DNA from: Vreelandella salicampi
GTDB lineage: Bacteria > Pseudomonadota > Gammaproteobacteria > Pseudomonadales > Halomonadaceae
Assembly (NCBI RefSeq): GCF_013415105.1
Contig: NZ_JACCDF010000005.1
Coordinates: forward strand, 62,001 to 126,000
Length of the DNA: 64,000 nucleotides
Direction of reading: 5' to 3'
Shown: positions 42,921 to 51,968 of the stretch, piece after piece
Layout: each line of letters starts with the position of its first letter
How positions within the stretch are numbered: position 1 is the stretch's first letter
Notes under the pieces: generated by a model
What the model saw: only the letters and a program-made list of their open reading frames with translations
Told to the model about the DNA's origin: nothing
Database searches by the model: none
Translations under genes and position numbers: made by a program

Positions 42921-43901
42921 TTACCCCGGCTTGATGCTGGCCAAATGTCGCGTGACCGCAAGCCACGCGCCCAGCCAGCCAAGTAGTGTACTGCAAGATA
43001 GCAAAATTGTAGAGCCTGTCACGTCAAGTGACGGTAGCGAAAATGCCGCGCCGTAACTTTCGGCCAGCGCCGCCACCGGCAGCGCTAACCACTGGCCACC
43101 AAGGCTCAACAGCGCAAGAGCTAAAAAACCGCCGCCGAGACCGTACCAGGCACCGCTGTATAAAAAGGGCCGACGTACAAAGGCATGCGTCGCCCCAATC
43201 AGCATAACCACTTCAATTTCTCGCCGCCGGCTCTCAACCGAAAGACGCACGGTATTGCCCACCACTAACAGCACCCCAAGCCCAAACAACACGCCCAGCG
43301 CCAGGGCCAAACGCCGACCGAGATCCGCCAGATGGCGCAGCCGTTCAATCCAAGCAAGATCCAGTCGCACTTCATCGACACCGGCCATCTCGCCTAACCG
43401 CTCGGCTAGCGTCTGCATGGCTGCCGGGTCAACGTCGTTGGGCTGAATAACAATACTCGCGGGCAAAGGATTGGCGTCAAGCCCCGCGAGGGTGTCATCC
43501 AGGCCAAGTGACTGCTGAAACTCCGCCATCCCTTCTTCGGCGCTAACAAACCGCGTCTGATCCACTGCCGGCTGTGCCGACACGGCTTCATGGATACGCC
43601 CCGCTTGCGCCGCATTGACATCATTGGCCAAATACACGGTCAGGGTCGCGCTTTCGGTGAGCTCCGCATCCAACAGACGAGCGCTATCCAGTGTTAACCA
43701 GAGCGCGGCCGGTAGCACCAGGGCAATGGCGATGGCCAACATCGTCAACACATTCCCGAGTGGGTAGCGCACCAAACGGTTCAGGCTATCCAGCGCCATC
43801 GCGCGATGATGACGGCCCCAAGCCCGCAAACGACTACCCAAACGTGCCCGTTGCGAGCGTGCGCCGCGGGGTGGCTGCTGTGGCGTTCGTGATGCGCTCA
43901 T
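42921..43901 (-). CDS. ftsX: Cell division protein FtsX
   Basis: FtsX is the membrane partner of FtsE; the complex activates periplasmic amidases at the septum. The 326-residue protein has a basic cytosolic head of about 45 residues, a first helix near 50-70, a periplasmic loop (about 75-205) and three further helices. The start overlaps ftsE by four bases (ATGA at 43898-43901). Confidence 0.95.
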   Translation of the reverse strand: MSASRTPQQPPRGARSQRARLGSRLRAWGRHHRAMALDSLNRLVRYPLGNVLTMLAIAIALVLPAALWLTLDSARLLDAELTESATLTVYLANDVNAAQAGRIHEAVSAQPAVDQTRFVSAEEGMAEFQQSLGLDDTLAGLDANPLPASIVIQPNDVDPAAMQTLAERLGEMAGVDEVRLDLAWIERLRHLADLGRRLALALGVLFGLGVLLVVGNTVRLSVESRRREIEVVMLIGATHAFVRRPFLYSGAWYGLGGGFLALALLSLGGQWLALPVAALAESYGAAFSLPSLDVTGSTILLSCSTLLGWLGAWLAVTRHLASIKPG

Positions 43902-44566
43902 CGTGCCCCCTCGTCGCCCACCAGGCGCCCATCACGCAGGCGCAAAATACGATGACGCAGGCGGGCAATCAACGCCAGATCGTGGCTGGCGATCATCACC
44001 GTCGTACCGATGCGGTTAAAGTCTTCAAATAGCGCCATAATATCGGCAGAAAGCTGCGGGTCGAGGTTACCAGTGGGCTCATCGGCGAGGAGTAGCGCGG
44101 GTTTATTCACTACCGCGCGCGCAATGCCGACCCGCTGCTGCTCACCACCGGAAAGCTCAATAGGTAGCGCCTTTTCGCGGTGCAAAAGCCCAACTTTATC
44201 GAGTGCCGCGCGCACGCGGCGTGCGGATTCACGTGGCTCCATCCCCTGAATTTCCAGCGGCAGAGCGATATTGTGGAATATTGAGCGATCAAACAGCAGC
44301 TGGTGATCCTGAAACACCACGCCAATCTGGCGGCGGTAAAACGGCACCTGGCTCGAGTGCAGCGTGGCAATATCATGCCCTGCCACCACAATCCGCCCGC
44401 GTGTCGGGCGCTCTAGGCGCATCACCAAACGTAATAGTGAGCTTTTCCCCGCGCCCGAGTGACCGGTAAGAAAGACCATTTCCCCGCGCGCCACGCGAAA
44501 ACTCAGGTGGGCGAGCGCTTCAAAGCGCCCGCCGTAGCGTTTACCCACATGCTCGAAAGCGATCAT
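43898..44566 (-). CDS. ftsE: Cell division ATP-binding protein FtsE
   Basis: FtsE is the ATPase of the FtsEX complex. Walker A is GHSGAGKSS, the ABC signature is LSGGEQQRVGIARAV, and Walker B with the catalytic Glu is ALLLADEPTGNLD. Length is 222 residues. It is coupled by four-base overlaps both to ftsY upstream (44563-44566) and to ftsX downstream. Confidence 0.97.
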   Translation of the reverse strand: MIAFEHVGKRYGGRFEALAHLSFRVARGEMVFLTGHSGAGKSSLLRLVMRLERPTRGRIVVAGHDIATLHSSQVPFYRRQIGVVFQDHQLLFDRSIFHNIALPLEIQGMEPRESARRVRAALDKVGLLHREKALPIELSGGEQQRVGIARAVVNKPALLLADEPTGNLDPQLSADIMALFEDFNRIGTTVMIASHDLALIARLRHRILRLRDGRLVGDEGAR

Positions 44567-45825
44567 GCGCGCGTATCGTCGCCCTGGCCCTGGCGATCAA
44601 ACAGCGCACCGACAAAATCATCCGCCTCGAATGGGCGTAAATCATCCAGACTCTCGCCCACGCCGATAAAACGGATCGGGGTTTCCAGCTGCTTGGCCAG
44701 CGCAAAAATAATGCCGCCTTTCGCGGTGCCGTCGAGTTTCGTCAGCGTAATGCCGCTGACCGGCACGGCCTCGTTGAAGGTACTCGCCTGAGAAATCGCG
44801 TTCTGTCCGGTACCGGCATCGAGCACCAGCATGACTTCGTGGGGAGCGGTGGCATCCAGCTTCTGCATCACCCGGTGGACCTTTTTCAGCTCTTCCATTA
44901 GGTGGCCTTTATTATGCAAACGCCCGGCAGTATCGGCGATCAGCACATCAACGCCGCGGGATTTTGCAGCGGCAACGGCATCGTAGATGACCGAGGCGCT
45001 ATCGGCGCCGGTGTGCTGGGCAATCACCGGCACACTATTGCGCTCGCCCCACACTTTGAGCTGCTCGACGGCCGCTGCGCGGAACGTATCACCAGCAGCG
45101 AGCATGACGCTTTTGCCTTCACGCTGAAAGCGTTGGGTAAGCTTGCCGATGGTCGTGGTTTTACCCACCCCATTGACCCCCACGACCAAAATCACGAAGG
45201 GGCCATCACCCTCTTTTTCAAGCGTAAGGGGCTTAGCCACCGGCGCTAGCATCGCCGCGAGCTCTTCTTGCAGGCCATGGTAGAGCGCTTCGGGGTCTTT
45301 GAGTTCTTTACGCGAAACGCGCACTTCCAATCGCTCGATAATATCGCTGGTGGCTTCAATGCCCACATCGGCCATGAGCAGCTGTGTTTCTAGATCTTCC
45401 AGCAGCTCGTCGTCGATCTGCTTTTTGCCCAAAAACAGATCCGCAATACCATCGGTTAAATTGGCACGGGTTTTCCCCAGGCCGGCTTTGATGCGGGAGA
45501 ACCAGCCCTTCTTCTCACTACCCTTATCAGTCGCTTTAGGCTTTTCCTGCAGCGCGGGCTTAGGCGCGGGTTCAGGCTCAGGCGCCGATTCTGGCTCAGG
45601 TTCTGGTGTGGGAGCCGGCTCGGGTTCGGGCTCAGCGACCGGCTCAATGGTCTCAATGTCGGGCGCCTCCTGCTCCTGCGCTTGAAACGATGCGTGGTCG
45701 GCCTGTCGCTCGCCTTCCTCCGTGGCCGCGTCGCTGCTGGCCCCCTCATCGGGCTGAGCTTCTTCCTGCTGTGTTGTATCTTTCTGAGCTTCTTGCTTCG
45801 TTTTACGCTTAAACAAACCAAACAT
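44563..45825 (-). CDS. ftsY: Signal recognition particle receptor FtsY
   Basis: FtsY docks ribosome-SRP complexes at the inner membrane for co-translational insertion. The acidic A domain (about 1-110) contains a Pro-Glu repeat tract at about 60-95. The NG domain holds GVNGVGKTTTIGKLTQRF, DTFRAAAVEQL, DTAGRLHNKG and TKLDGTAKGG. ATG 45825 gives MFGLFKRKTKQ and 420 residues; ATG 45834 is three codons earlier. It is the first gene of ftsYEX. Confidence 0.96.
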   Translation of the reverse strand: MFGLFKRKTKQEAQKDTTQQEEAQPDEGASSDAATEEGERQADHASFQAQEQEAPDIETIEPVAEPEPEPAPTPEPEPESAPEPEPAPKPALQEKPKATDKGSEKKGWFSRIKAGLGKTRANLTDGIADLFLGKKQIDDELLEDLETQLLMADVGIEATSDIIERLEVRVSRKELKDPEALYHGLQEELAAMLAPVAKPLTLEKEGDGPFVILVVGVNGVGKTTTIGKLTQRFQREGKSVMLAAGDTFRAAAVEQLKVWGERNSVPVIAQHTGADSASVIYDAVAAAKSRGVDVLIADTAGRLHNKGHLMEELKKVHRVMQKLDATAPHEVMLVLDAGTGQNAISQASTFNEAVPVSGITLTKLDGTAKGGIIFALAKQLETPIRFIGVGESLDDLRPFEADDFVGALFDRQGQGDDTRA

Positions 45826-45915
45826 GGGTGTCATCCAACCAATCGGGGAAACATTAATGCCATCCTACCACTGCACCTCAAGACTTTGGATACACAGGCC
45901 GCTACAATCGCCGCC

Positions 45916-46542
45916 ATGAAACGAAAACGTAAGCCTACACAAAACGCGTCGCGTCGCTTGGCCGGCGGCAAACTGCGTATTATCGGCGGTGATTTTCGCC
46001 GCCGCCAGTTGCCCGTGCTCGAACACCCGGGGCTACGTCCAACGCCAGACCGGGTAAGAGAAACCTTATTCAACTGGCTCGGCCAGGCGCTTTACCGCCA
46101 GCGCGTGCTGGATTTATTCGCCGGCACCGGCGCACTCGGCATCGAAGCGCTCTCCCGCGAGGCGGCAAGCGTGCATTTTGTTGAGCAAGATCGCGGGGTG
46201 GCCGAGCAGATTCGCACAAACCTGGAAACCCTCAAGGCGACAAATGCCACGGTCAGCACACAAGACGCCTTAGCGTTTCTTGCAAAACCCGAGGCGCCGT
46301 TTGATCTCGTGTTTCTTGACCCACCCTTTCACCATGAGCTTGCCACGCCCTGCTGCAAGGCGCTGGAGGAAAACGGCTGGCTATTGCCAGGCGCCATGAT
46401 CTATGTCGAGACCGAAACGGCGCTTACTTTGAACGTACCCGCTAACTGGGCGCTCCACCGCGAAACCACTGCGGGCGAGAGCACCGCCCGGCTCTACCAA
46501 CGCCAAAACGCCACATCAGCGCTTGCCGCTGATTCCGCGTAG
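45916..46542 (+). CDS. rsmD: 16S rRNA (guanine966-N2)-methyltransferase RsmD
   Basis: RsmD methylates G966 of 16S rRNA. The SAM-binding motif is VLDLFAGTGALGIEALSR and the catalytic motif is FLDPPFHHE. ATG 45916 gives MKRKRKPTQ, and the conserved LRIIGGDFRRRQLPV follows at about residue 20. Length is 208 residues. The frame runs upstream across the divergent ftsY start, which argues against a longer protein. rsmD divergent from ftsY is the same arrangement as in E. coli. Confidence 0.95.
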   Translation: MKRKRKPTQNASRRLAGGKLRIIGGDFRRRQLPVLEHPGLRPTPDRVRETLFNWLGQALYRQRVLDLFAGTGALGIEALSREAASVHFVEQDRGVAEQIRTNLETLKATNATVSTQDALAFLAKPEAPFDLVFLDPPFHHELATPCCKALEENGWLLPGAMIYVETETALTLNVPANWALHRETTAGESTARLYQRQNATSALAADSA

Positions 46543-46600
46543 CGTTAGGCTCGCCCGAGCCATACGAAACCGCTACATCATCCCTTTTAAGGAGTCATAA

Positions 46601-46795
46601 ATGAGCCAGGAATTATTTAATCAGCTTGAGCAAAAAATAACCGCCGCCGTCGAAGCGCTAGAGATGATGAAGCTCGAAAACGAAGAGTTGCGCGAGGAGA
46701 ACAGCCACTTGAAGGAAGAGCGTGATGAGTGGGAGCGCCGCTTGAACGGCCTACTCAGCAAGTTTGACGACGTTGACACCAGCAGCGCGCCTTAA
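46601..46795 (+). CDS. zapB: Cell division protein ZapB
   Basis: The product is a 64-residue, almost wholly coiled-coil protein: LFNQLEQKITAAVEALEMM, then a Glu-rich heptad stretch and WERRLNGLLSKFDDV. This matches ZapB, which bridges ZapA-FtsZ and MatP during division. It is about 15 residues shorter than the E. coli protein, losing two heptads. AAGGAG lies at good spacing before the ATG. Its stop is only two bases from the convergent rimI stop. Confidence 0.85.
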   Translation: MSQELFNQLEQKITAAVEALEMMKLENEELREENSHLKEERDEWERRLNGLLSKFDDVDTSSAP

Positions 46796-46797
46796 CC

Positions 46798-47295
46798 TTA
46801 CGTTAATACTCGCGACATCAGCAGCGCATCTTCTCGCCCGGCAGCCCCCTGCGCTGCCGGGTGGCCGTTTTGCAGCCGTGGATGATCTTTTTGAACAGGC
46901 GGATAGTAGCCTTTACGCCGCCCATCTTCCTTAAAGCCCATACGCTGGTAGAGCGCAATCGCCGCTTGGTTGCCCGCCCGCACTTCTAACAGTAAGCGCT
47001 CACGTTGCCATTGGCGCGCGGCAGTCAGAACCGCCAGCATTAGCGCGCGCCCCATCCCACGACCGCGCTCTCCGGGCACAACGCCAATCGCGTGAAGCTC
47101 AGCATCAAACGGCTGCTTTGCCACCAGCGCGTAACCCAGCAGCGTTTCTTCCCGAAAACTCCCTAGTACGGCCGTTTCGGTATCCGCTAGCGCCTCTCTC
47201 ATCTGGGTGGGCGGCATCCCGCTTTGCGCTTGCGCCTCCACCCACAATAGTGCGTCGGCATCGCCACTTCCCAGTGTTCTAATTGACACGTTCAT
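46798..47295 (-). CDS. rimI: [Ribosomal protein S18]-alanine N-acetyltransferase
   Basis: RimI is a GNAT acetyltransferase that modifies the N-terminal Ala of S18. The acetyl-CoA loop is GVVPGERGRGMGRALM, and ERLLLEVRAGNQAAIALYQRMGF is the RimI-type C-terminal motif (positions about 95-117). ATG 47295 gives 165 residues and avoids overlap with the upstream gene; a TTG at 47331 is the alternative. Its neighbour upstream resembles HolD, and holD-rimI is the E. coli order. Confidence 0.9.
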   Translation of the reverse strand: MNVSIRTLGSGDADALLWVEAQAQSGMPPTQMREALADTETAVLGSFREETLLGYALVAKQPFDAELHAIGVVPGERGRGMGRALMLAVLTAARQWQRERLLLEVRAGNQAAIALYQRMGFKEDGRRKGYYPPVQKDHPRLQNGHPAAQGAAGREDALLMSRVLT

Positions 47296-47314
47296 CGTAT
47301 CAAGTTCATCGCCG

Positions 47315-48097
47315 CTACCACTGCTGGCCAAGCGCGATAAGCGAGGGTAACAACGCGCGCTTAGCGTCAGCGCTTTCTAAAAGCGACGCAAGCGTCGGCC
47401 CCTGCCAAACGGGGAGCTCAAGCGTATAGCTCCTGTCTTCGGCGATATCCAGCACCTCGCTAAACGGTGAAGTATTGGCATCATTCCACCAAAGCACGCG
47501 CTCAAGCGCCCATCCGTTGCGCCCGGCAGCACCGCTAATAAACGCATTAACGCCTTCACGCGCTTCTTCTAACGGCTCCTCAGGGGCGGGGCCGCCTGCC
47601 ACCGGCGGCCAGGTAAACGTCATTTGCTGCAACGGGTGCGAAAGCGACACACCCGCTGCGCGATAAAGGTTGGCTAGAAGCGTTTGCTCTTGAGTACTTA
47701 GCTGCCCGGCGTGCAGGCTTAGCCAGCGCCCGGATAAACAAAAGCACGACAGCGTGAACGTCACCGGCTCGTGGGAGGGTGCCAAGCTTTCAGCGGTAGC
47801 TTGTGCTGGCGAAGGCGGTGTATCTGGTGGCGTTTTGGCTGGCGCATCGTCAAGTAACGCTCTCACCGAGGCGGGTGACGACTGCGCAGGTGAAGGCGCT
47901 TTCTTGCGGGCCTGCTCTGCCTGCTGAGCGTCATCCAGCAGCGTATGAAGCCGCTGGCTTGGTGACACTGGCTTCGGAGCCGTGTCTTCCCACTCGCAGG
48001 CGGGTGTTTCCAGTGCATTGGGCAGCCGGTAACGGGATGCCCAGGCGGTAATGCCCATGGCATCCAGGTATTGCCGACGAACGACCTCTGTGTTCAC
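47315..48097 (-). CDS. HolD-like protein (candidate DNA polymerase III psi subunit)
   Basis: The 260-residue protein begins, from GTG 48097, with RRQYLDAMGITAWASRY, which resembles the N-terminus of E. coli HolD (LGITQWSLRR), the part that contacts chi. A Pro/Ala/Ser-rich linker (about 60-115) follows. Then comes a globular C-terminal region with LSCFCLSGRWLSL and QQMTFTWPPV, which suits the psi fold. GTG overlaps the bolA stop as GTGA (48094-48097), and rimI follows 19 bases later, as in E. coli holD-rimI. The identification is inferred from one short motif, synteny and layout. The size is about twice that of E. coli psi because of the linker. Confidence 0.6.
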   Translation of the reverse strand: MNTEVVRRQYLDAMGITAWASRYRLPNALETPACEWEDTAPKPVSPSQRLHTLLDDAQQAEQARKKAPSPAQSSPASVRALLDDAPAKTPPDTPPSPAQATAESLAPSHEPVTFTLSCFCLSGRWLSLHAGQLSTQEQTLLANLYRAAGVSLSHPLQQMTFTWPPVAGGPAPEEPLEEAREGVNAFISGAAGRNGWALERVLWWNDANTSPFSEVLDIAEDRSYTLELPVWQGPTLASLLESADAKRALLPSLIALGQQW

Positions 48098-48402
48098 TTC
48101 CCGCCGCCACGGCAGTTGGGTGAATCGGGCCGCTCTCCGCCGCGTGCTTGCCACTCCTGCGGCGTATACAAATGCAGCGCCAAGGCGTGAACTGGTCCTG
48201 AGAGCTCATCGGCCAGTAGCGCATAGATTTTCTGGTGGCGCTTCACTGGCATTAAGCCCTCAAAGCCATCGCTTACCAGCGTGACCTTAAAGTGGGTTTC
48301 TGAGTTAGCCGGCACGTTGTGCATGTGGCTTTCGTTTTCCACTTGCACCACCTCGGGTTCAAGTGCTGCGAGCTTCTGTTCGATTTGGGTCTGCAGCGTC
48401 AT
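48094..48402 (-). CDS. bolA: BolA family protein
   Basis: BolA proteins bind monothiol glutaredoxins through iron-sulfur clusters and can act as regulators. The 102-residue protein has HMHNVPANSETHFKVTLVSD and VHALALHLYTPQEW, the BolA rather than IbaG pattern, with the conserved His ligands. GAGGAG precedes the ATG. Its stop overlaps the start of the HolD-like gene by four bases. The C-terminal tail CRGGGK is short and Gly-rich. Confidence 0.93.
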   Translation of the reverse strand: MTLQTQIEQKLAALEPEVVQVENESHMHNVPANSETHFKVTLVSDGFEGLMPVKRHQKIYALLADELSGPVHALALHLYTPQEWQARGGERPDSPNCRGGGK

Positions 48403-48441
48403 CCCTCACTCCTCGCTGTAAATACGCCCTATTGTACGCGC

Positions 48442-49845
48442 TCAGCTTGGCTGAGACGATGCCCGACGGGCACGGTTCGCCTCGCGCGCCAGCGGCACAC
48501 GCGCAAGGCTAGCCGCCAATGACAACAACGTGGTCAGCGCGCCAAGCCACAGTGTGAGCTGTACCGCCAAGCCCAGCGCCAGCGCCGCACCCACTAGCGC
48601 CACCCCGAGCGATTGCCCCACGGTACGCGTGGTGCTCATCACGCCGGAGACATTGGCGCTTCGCTCCGGTGGCAAGCTCGCCATCATTTCGCGGTTATTG
48701 GGCGGTTGAAACAGCCCAAAGCCAATCCCGCATAGCGCCGTTCGCCAAAGACTGCCCGCCACACCAGTGTTCTCATCCACAAGCCCTAGCGATATCAGGC
48801 CGATCATCAGCAGTAAAAGCCCCGTGCTTGAAAGCACACTTGGGTTGATGCGATCCGCCAAGCGCCCAGCCAACGGGCCGACCACCATGATGGCAAGCGG
48901 CCAAGGCGTGAACAGCCACGCGGTCTCAAGCGGTGAAAAGCCCATCTGCTCTTGGTAGAAAAACGACAGCGCCACAAAGCTTAAGCCTTGGCCGATAAAC
49001 GCCAACCCCGAGGCCGACACCGCTAGCGTAAACCGCTTTTCGGCAAACACAGACAGCGGAAGCAGAGGGTAAGGTGCGCGGCGCTGACGACGGATAAAGC
49101 CCGCGCAGGACATAATGGCCGTCACCAACCAACCGCCGCTTTGCCACAACGGTGCGGCGTGGCCCACGGCGTCCATGGCTAAGAAAAAGCTCGCCAGCAT
49201 CAGCATCGATAACAGCGCACCCAGGATATCGAAACTGCCTTGGCGTGGGCTTTCGCGCGGAAGCGCCCGCTTGGCCAGCCAAAGCGAGATCACGCCGAGC
49301 GGCACGTTAAGGGCAAACAACCACGGCCAATCGGCAAAAGACAGAATCACGCCACTGAGCGTCGGCCCCGCCGCGTAGCCGCCCGCCACCACGAGCGCAG
49401 AAAGGCCGAGCGCGCTGCCAAGAAGCCGAGAAGGAAAAATCGCGCGGTAGATCGAGGGACCGATGGAGAGCGTCGCCGCGGCACCGAGCCCTTGCAAGGC
49501 GCGAAACACCAGCAACGTCTCAAGGTTTCGCGAAAGGGCCGCACCTAGAGCCGCCAGCACAAAGGTGCTTAAACCAACAAGATACAGCCGCCGCCGAGTG
49601 ACCAGTTCGCTCAGCCCGGCGAAGACCAGCAAAAACGCCGCACACACCACTTGAAAAAGATTGGTGATCCACACCGCTCGCGAGCCGGGTATGTCCAAAT
49701 CGGCGGCAATCGTGGGCAACGCCAGATTAATCATGGTGGTATCGACCACCGCCATCAGTGTCCCCGTGATCAGCGCCAGCACGGCGAGCAAACGCTCGCG
49801 GCCAGGCAGGCCGTCGTCTCCTGGGCGAGTTTCAAACAGTCGCAT
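48442..49845 (-). CDS. MFS transporter, DHA2 (EmrB/QacA-like) family
   Basis: This 467-residue inner-membrane protein has the first-helix motif AVVDTTMINLALPTIAADL typical of the drug:H+ antiporter DHA2 group, and TRRRLYLVGL of motif A. I count about 12-14 hydrophobic segments, so 12 versus 14 helices is unresolved. The substrate is unknown. ATG 49845 places the motif at a normal distance from the N-terminus; the open frame runs 19 codons further upstream. No regulator adjoins it. Confidence 0.88.
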   Translation of the reverse strand: MRLFETRPGDDGLPGRERLLAVLALITGTLMAVVDTTMINLALPTIAADLDIPGSRAVWITNLFQVVCAAFLLVFAGLSELVTRRRLYLVGLSTFVLAALGAALSRNLETLLVFRALQGLGAAATLSIGPSIYRAIFPSRLLGSALGLSALVVAGGYAAGPTLSGVILSFADWPWLFALNVPLGVISLWLAKRALPRESPRQGSFDILGALLSMLMLASFFLAMDAVGHAAPLWQSGGWLVTAIMSCAGFIRRQRRAPYPLLPLSVFAEKRFTLAVSASGLAFIGQGLSFVALSFFYQEQMGFSPLETAWLFTPWPLAIMVVGPLAGRLADRINPSVLSSTGLLLLMIGLISLGLVDENTGVAGSLWRTALCGIGFGLFQPPNNREMMASLPPERSANVSGVMSTTRTVGQSLGVALVGAALALGLAVQLTLWLGALTTLLSLAASLARVPLAREANRARRASSQPS

Positions 49846-49872
49846 GCGGCGTTCCCAGCAAAATCGGTTGCG

Positions 49873-49898
49873 AAAAAAACCGGCCTGGGCCGGTTTCA
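49873..49898 (-). terminator. Intrinsic terminator downstream of the 49940-50326 gene
   Basis: On the minus strand GAAACCGG...CCGGTTT forms a GC-rich hairpin with a tight loop, followed by seven Ts. It lies 42 bases after the stop of the upstream gene and just before the MFS start region. Confidence 0.8.
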
Positions 49899-49939
49899 TC
49901 AATACGCTTTTGTCGTCGGTCGAAGGCTTCGATCAGACA

Positions 49940-50326
49940 CTAGGCTTCGTCGTTATCCAGCAGCAGCGCGTCATCCACTTCCGAGATTTCAAGCGCCGTA
50001 TCGTCATCTAAATCGATGGCAAGATAACTGTGCTCGAAGCGCAGAAATGTCTGGAACAGTGACCAATCCAACGTCTCGGGCCACTGACGCTCGTCTTCTT
50101 CCCAGGCGCGCAACTCGGTTTCGAGAATTTCGGCATAGCGTTCATGCACAAAGGCATGCAGCGCCTCGGGCGCGTCCATCTCAGGAATTAGGTAAATCGT
50201 GCTTTCACGTTCAACGTCGTCCAGGGTTAGGTCGTCGTCTCCCATGGTGGGTTCGAGCGCATTGATCCAATCCACAAAGGCTTGGGTCGGCCTAACACTT
50301 AGAGCGGAGCGGTTTAGCAGTTTCAT
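49940..50326 (-). CDS. Conserved acidic protein of unknown function
   Basis: This 128-residue protein begins LLNRSALSVRPTQAFVDWI and contains STIYLIPEMD and WPETLDWSLFQTFLRFEHS. I recall similar 110-130 residue proteins in many proteobacteria, without an assigned role. It is extremely acidic in its last third (DLDDDTALEISEVDDALLLD). There is no signal peptide or membrane segment. It lies just downstream of lysS on the same strand and has its own terminator. Confidence 0.8.
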   Translation of the reverse strand: MKLLNRSALSVRPTQAFVDWINALEPTMGDDDLTLDDVERESTIYLIPEMDAPEALHAFVHERYAEILETELRAWEEDERQWPETLDWSLFQTFLRFEHSYLAIDLDDDTALEISEVDDALLLDNDEA

Positions 50327-50398
50327 AGGTCTCTCCTCGCCGTCGAAACGCGACTATTATGGGCGCTTACGCGCCCACTTGCCAGCACTGCCGATGCC

Positions 50399-51910
50399 TT
50401 ATTCGCTTGCTTCCGGGCGCATCGCTGGGAACAGCAACACGTCACGAATCGAGGGGCTATCGGTGAACAGCATCACCAAGCGGTCAATGCCAATCCCCTC
50501 ACCCGCGGTGGGCGGCAGGCCGTACTCCAACGCACGCACGTAGTCGGCGTCAAAGTACATGGCTTCCAAATCGCCGGCGTCTTTTTCCTCGGCCTGCTCG
50601 CGAAAACGCTCGGCCTGATCTTCGGCGTCATTAAGCTCCGAGAAGCCATTGGCGATTTCGCGCCCGCCAACGAAGAATTCAAAGCGGTCAGTCACAAACG
50701 GATTGGCGTCGTTGCGCCGCGCCAGCGGACTGACTTCCGCCGGGTACTCGGTAATAAAGGTCGGCTGGTCGAGCTTCGATTCGGCCACTTCCTCGAAGAT
50801 TTCCGTTTGCAGCTTGCCCAAACCCCAGCTTTCTTTAACCTGCATGCCGAGCTTTTTCGCCAGCGCTCGTGCGGCGTCGAGGCTATCGATATCCGCATCG
50901 GTAATGCCATCGCCGTGATCCAGAATCGCCTGACGCAGCGTCAACCGAGCAAACAGCTTGCCGAAGTCGTAATCGGCGCCCTGATACGTAATGGTTGTCG
51001 TCCCCAGCACCTCTTCGGCGGTGGTGCGCACCATCGCTTCGGTCAGATCCAGCAGGTCGTTGTAATCCGCGTAGGCCCAGTAAAACTCGACCATGGTGAA
51101 TTCCGGGTTGTGGCGCGTTGAAAGGCCTTCGTTACGGAAATTGCGGTTAATCTCAAAGACTTTTTCGAAGCCGCCCACCACCAGGCGCTTAAGATAAAGT
51201 TCCGGCGCAATGCGCAGGTACATATCGATATCCAGCGCATTGTGGTGGGTGATAAACGGCCGCGCCGCCGCGCCGCCAGGAATCGGCTGCAGCATCGGCG
51301 TTTCCACTTCCATAAAACCGCGCGCTTCAAAGAAACGTCGCATAGCGCTGATCACCGCCGCGCGGGTCTCGAAGACCTTGCGCGATTGCGGATTCATGAT
51401 CAGGTCCACATAGCGTTGGCGGTAGCGCGCCTCTTGGTCGGTCAAGCCGTGGAATTTATCCGGCAGCGGGCGCAGGCTTTTGGTCAACAGCTGCGCCTCC
51501 TTCATCATCACGTACAAATCGCCCTTACCCGATTTATGCACCGGGCCGTGGGCGGCGACGATATCGCCGATATCCCAGCCTTTGACATCGTCGAGCACAT
51601 CGGCGGGCAAGCCTTTTTTATCTACGTAGAGCTGAATTTGGCCGGCCACATCCTGAATCACAATAAAGGGGCCACGCTTACGCATCACGCGACCGGCCAC
51701 CGAGGCGTGATGATCCAACGCTTCCAGCTCGGCTTTTTCTTTATCACCGAAGGTATTTTGCAGCTCGACGGTCAGACTGTCGCGGCGAAAATCATTGGGA
51801 AAGGCACTTTTGCCCTGCTCGGCAGCACGCTCACGACGCGCCGCTAACTTGGCACGGCGCTCGGCGATCAGGTGGTTCTCGTTCTCAGAAGAGGCGTCTT
51901 GGTTAGCCAT
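50399..51910 (-). CDS. lysS: Lysyl-tRNA synthetase (class II)
   Basis: LysS charges tRNA(Lys). The OB-fold anticodon-binding domain lies at about 60-150 ([18 protein letters not shown]). The class II core shows motif 1 ([15 protein letters not shown]), motif 2 ([18 protein letters not shown]) and motif 3 ([10 protein letters not shown]). Length is 503 residues. AAGGTG precedes the ATG. It follows prfB after 58 bases, the order found in E. coli. Confidence 0.97.
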   Translation of the reverse strand: MANQDASSENENHLIAERRAKLAARRERAAEQGKSAFPNDFRRDSLTVELQNTFGDKEKAELEALDHHASVAGRVMRKRGPFIVIQDVAGQIQLYVDKKGLPADVLDDVKGWDIGDIVAAHGPVHKSGKGDLYVMMKEAQLLTKSLRPLPDKFHGLTDQEARYRQRYVDLIMNPQSRKVFETRAAVISAMRRFFEARGFMEVETPMLQPIPGGAAARPFITHHNALDIDMYLRIAPELYLKRLVVGGFEKVFEINRNFRNEGLSTRHNPEFTMVEFYWAYADYNDLLDLTEAMVRTTAEEVLGTTTITYQGADYDFGKLFARLTLRQAILDHGDGITDADIDSLDAARALAKKLGMQVKESWGLGKLQTEIFEEVAESKLDQPTFITEYPAEVSPLARRNDANPFVTDRFEFFVGGREIANGFSELNDAEDQAERFREQAEEKDAGDLEAMYFDADYVRALEYGLPPTAGEGIGIDRLVMLFTDSPSIRDVLLFPAMRPEASE

Positions 51911-51968
51911 GTGGCACCTTAATTAATGATAAAACCCTTAAAATAACCGTTAGCACGACAGGCGCTGT

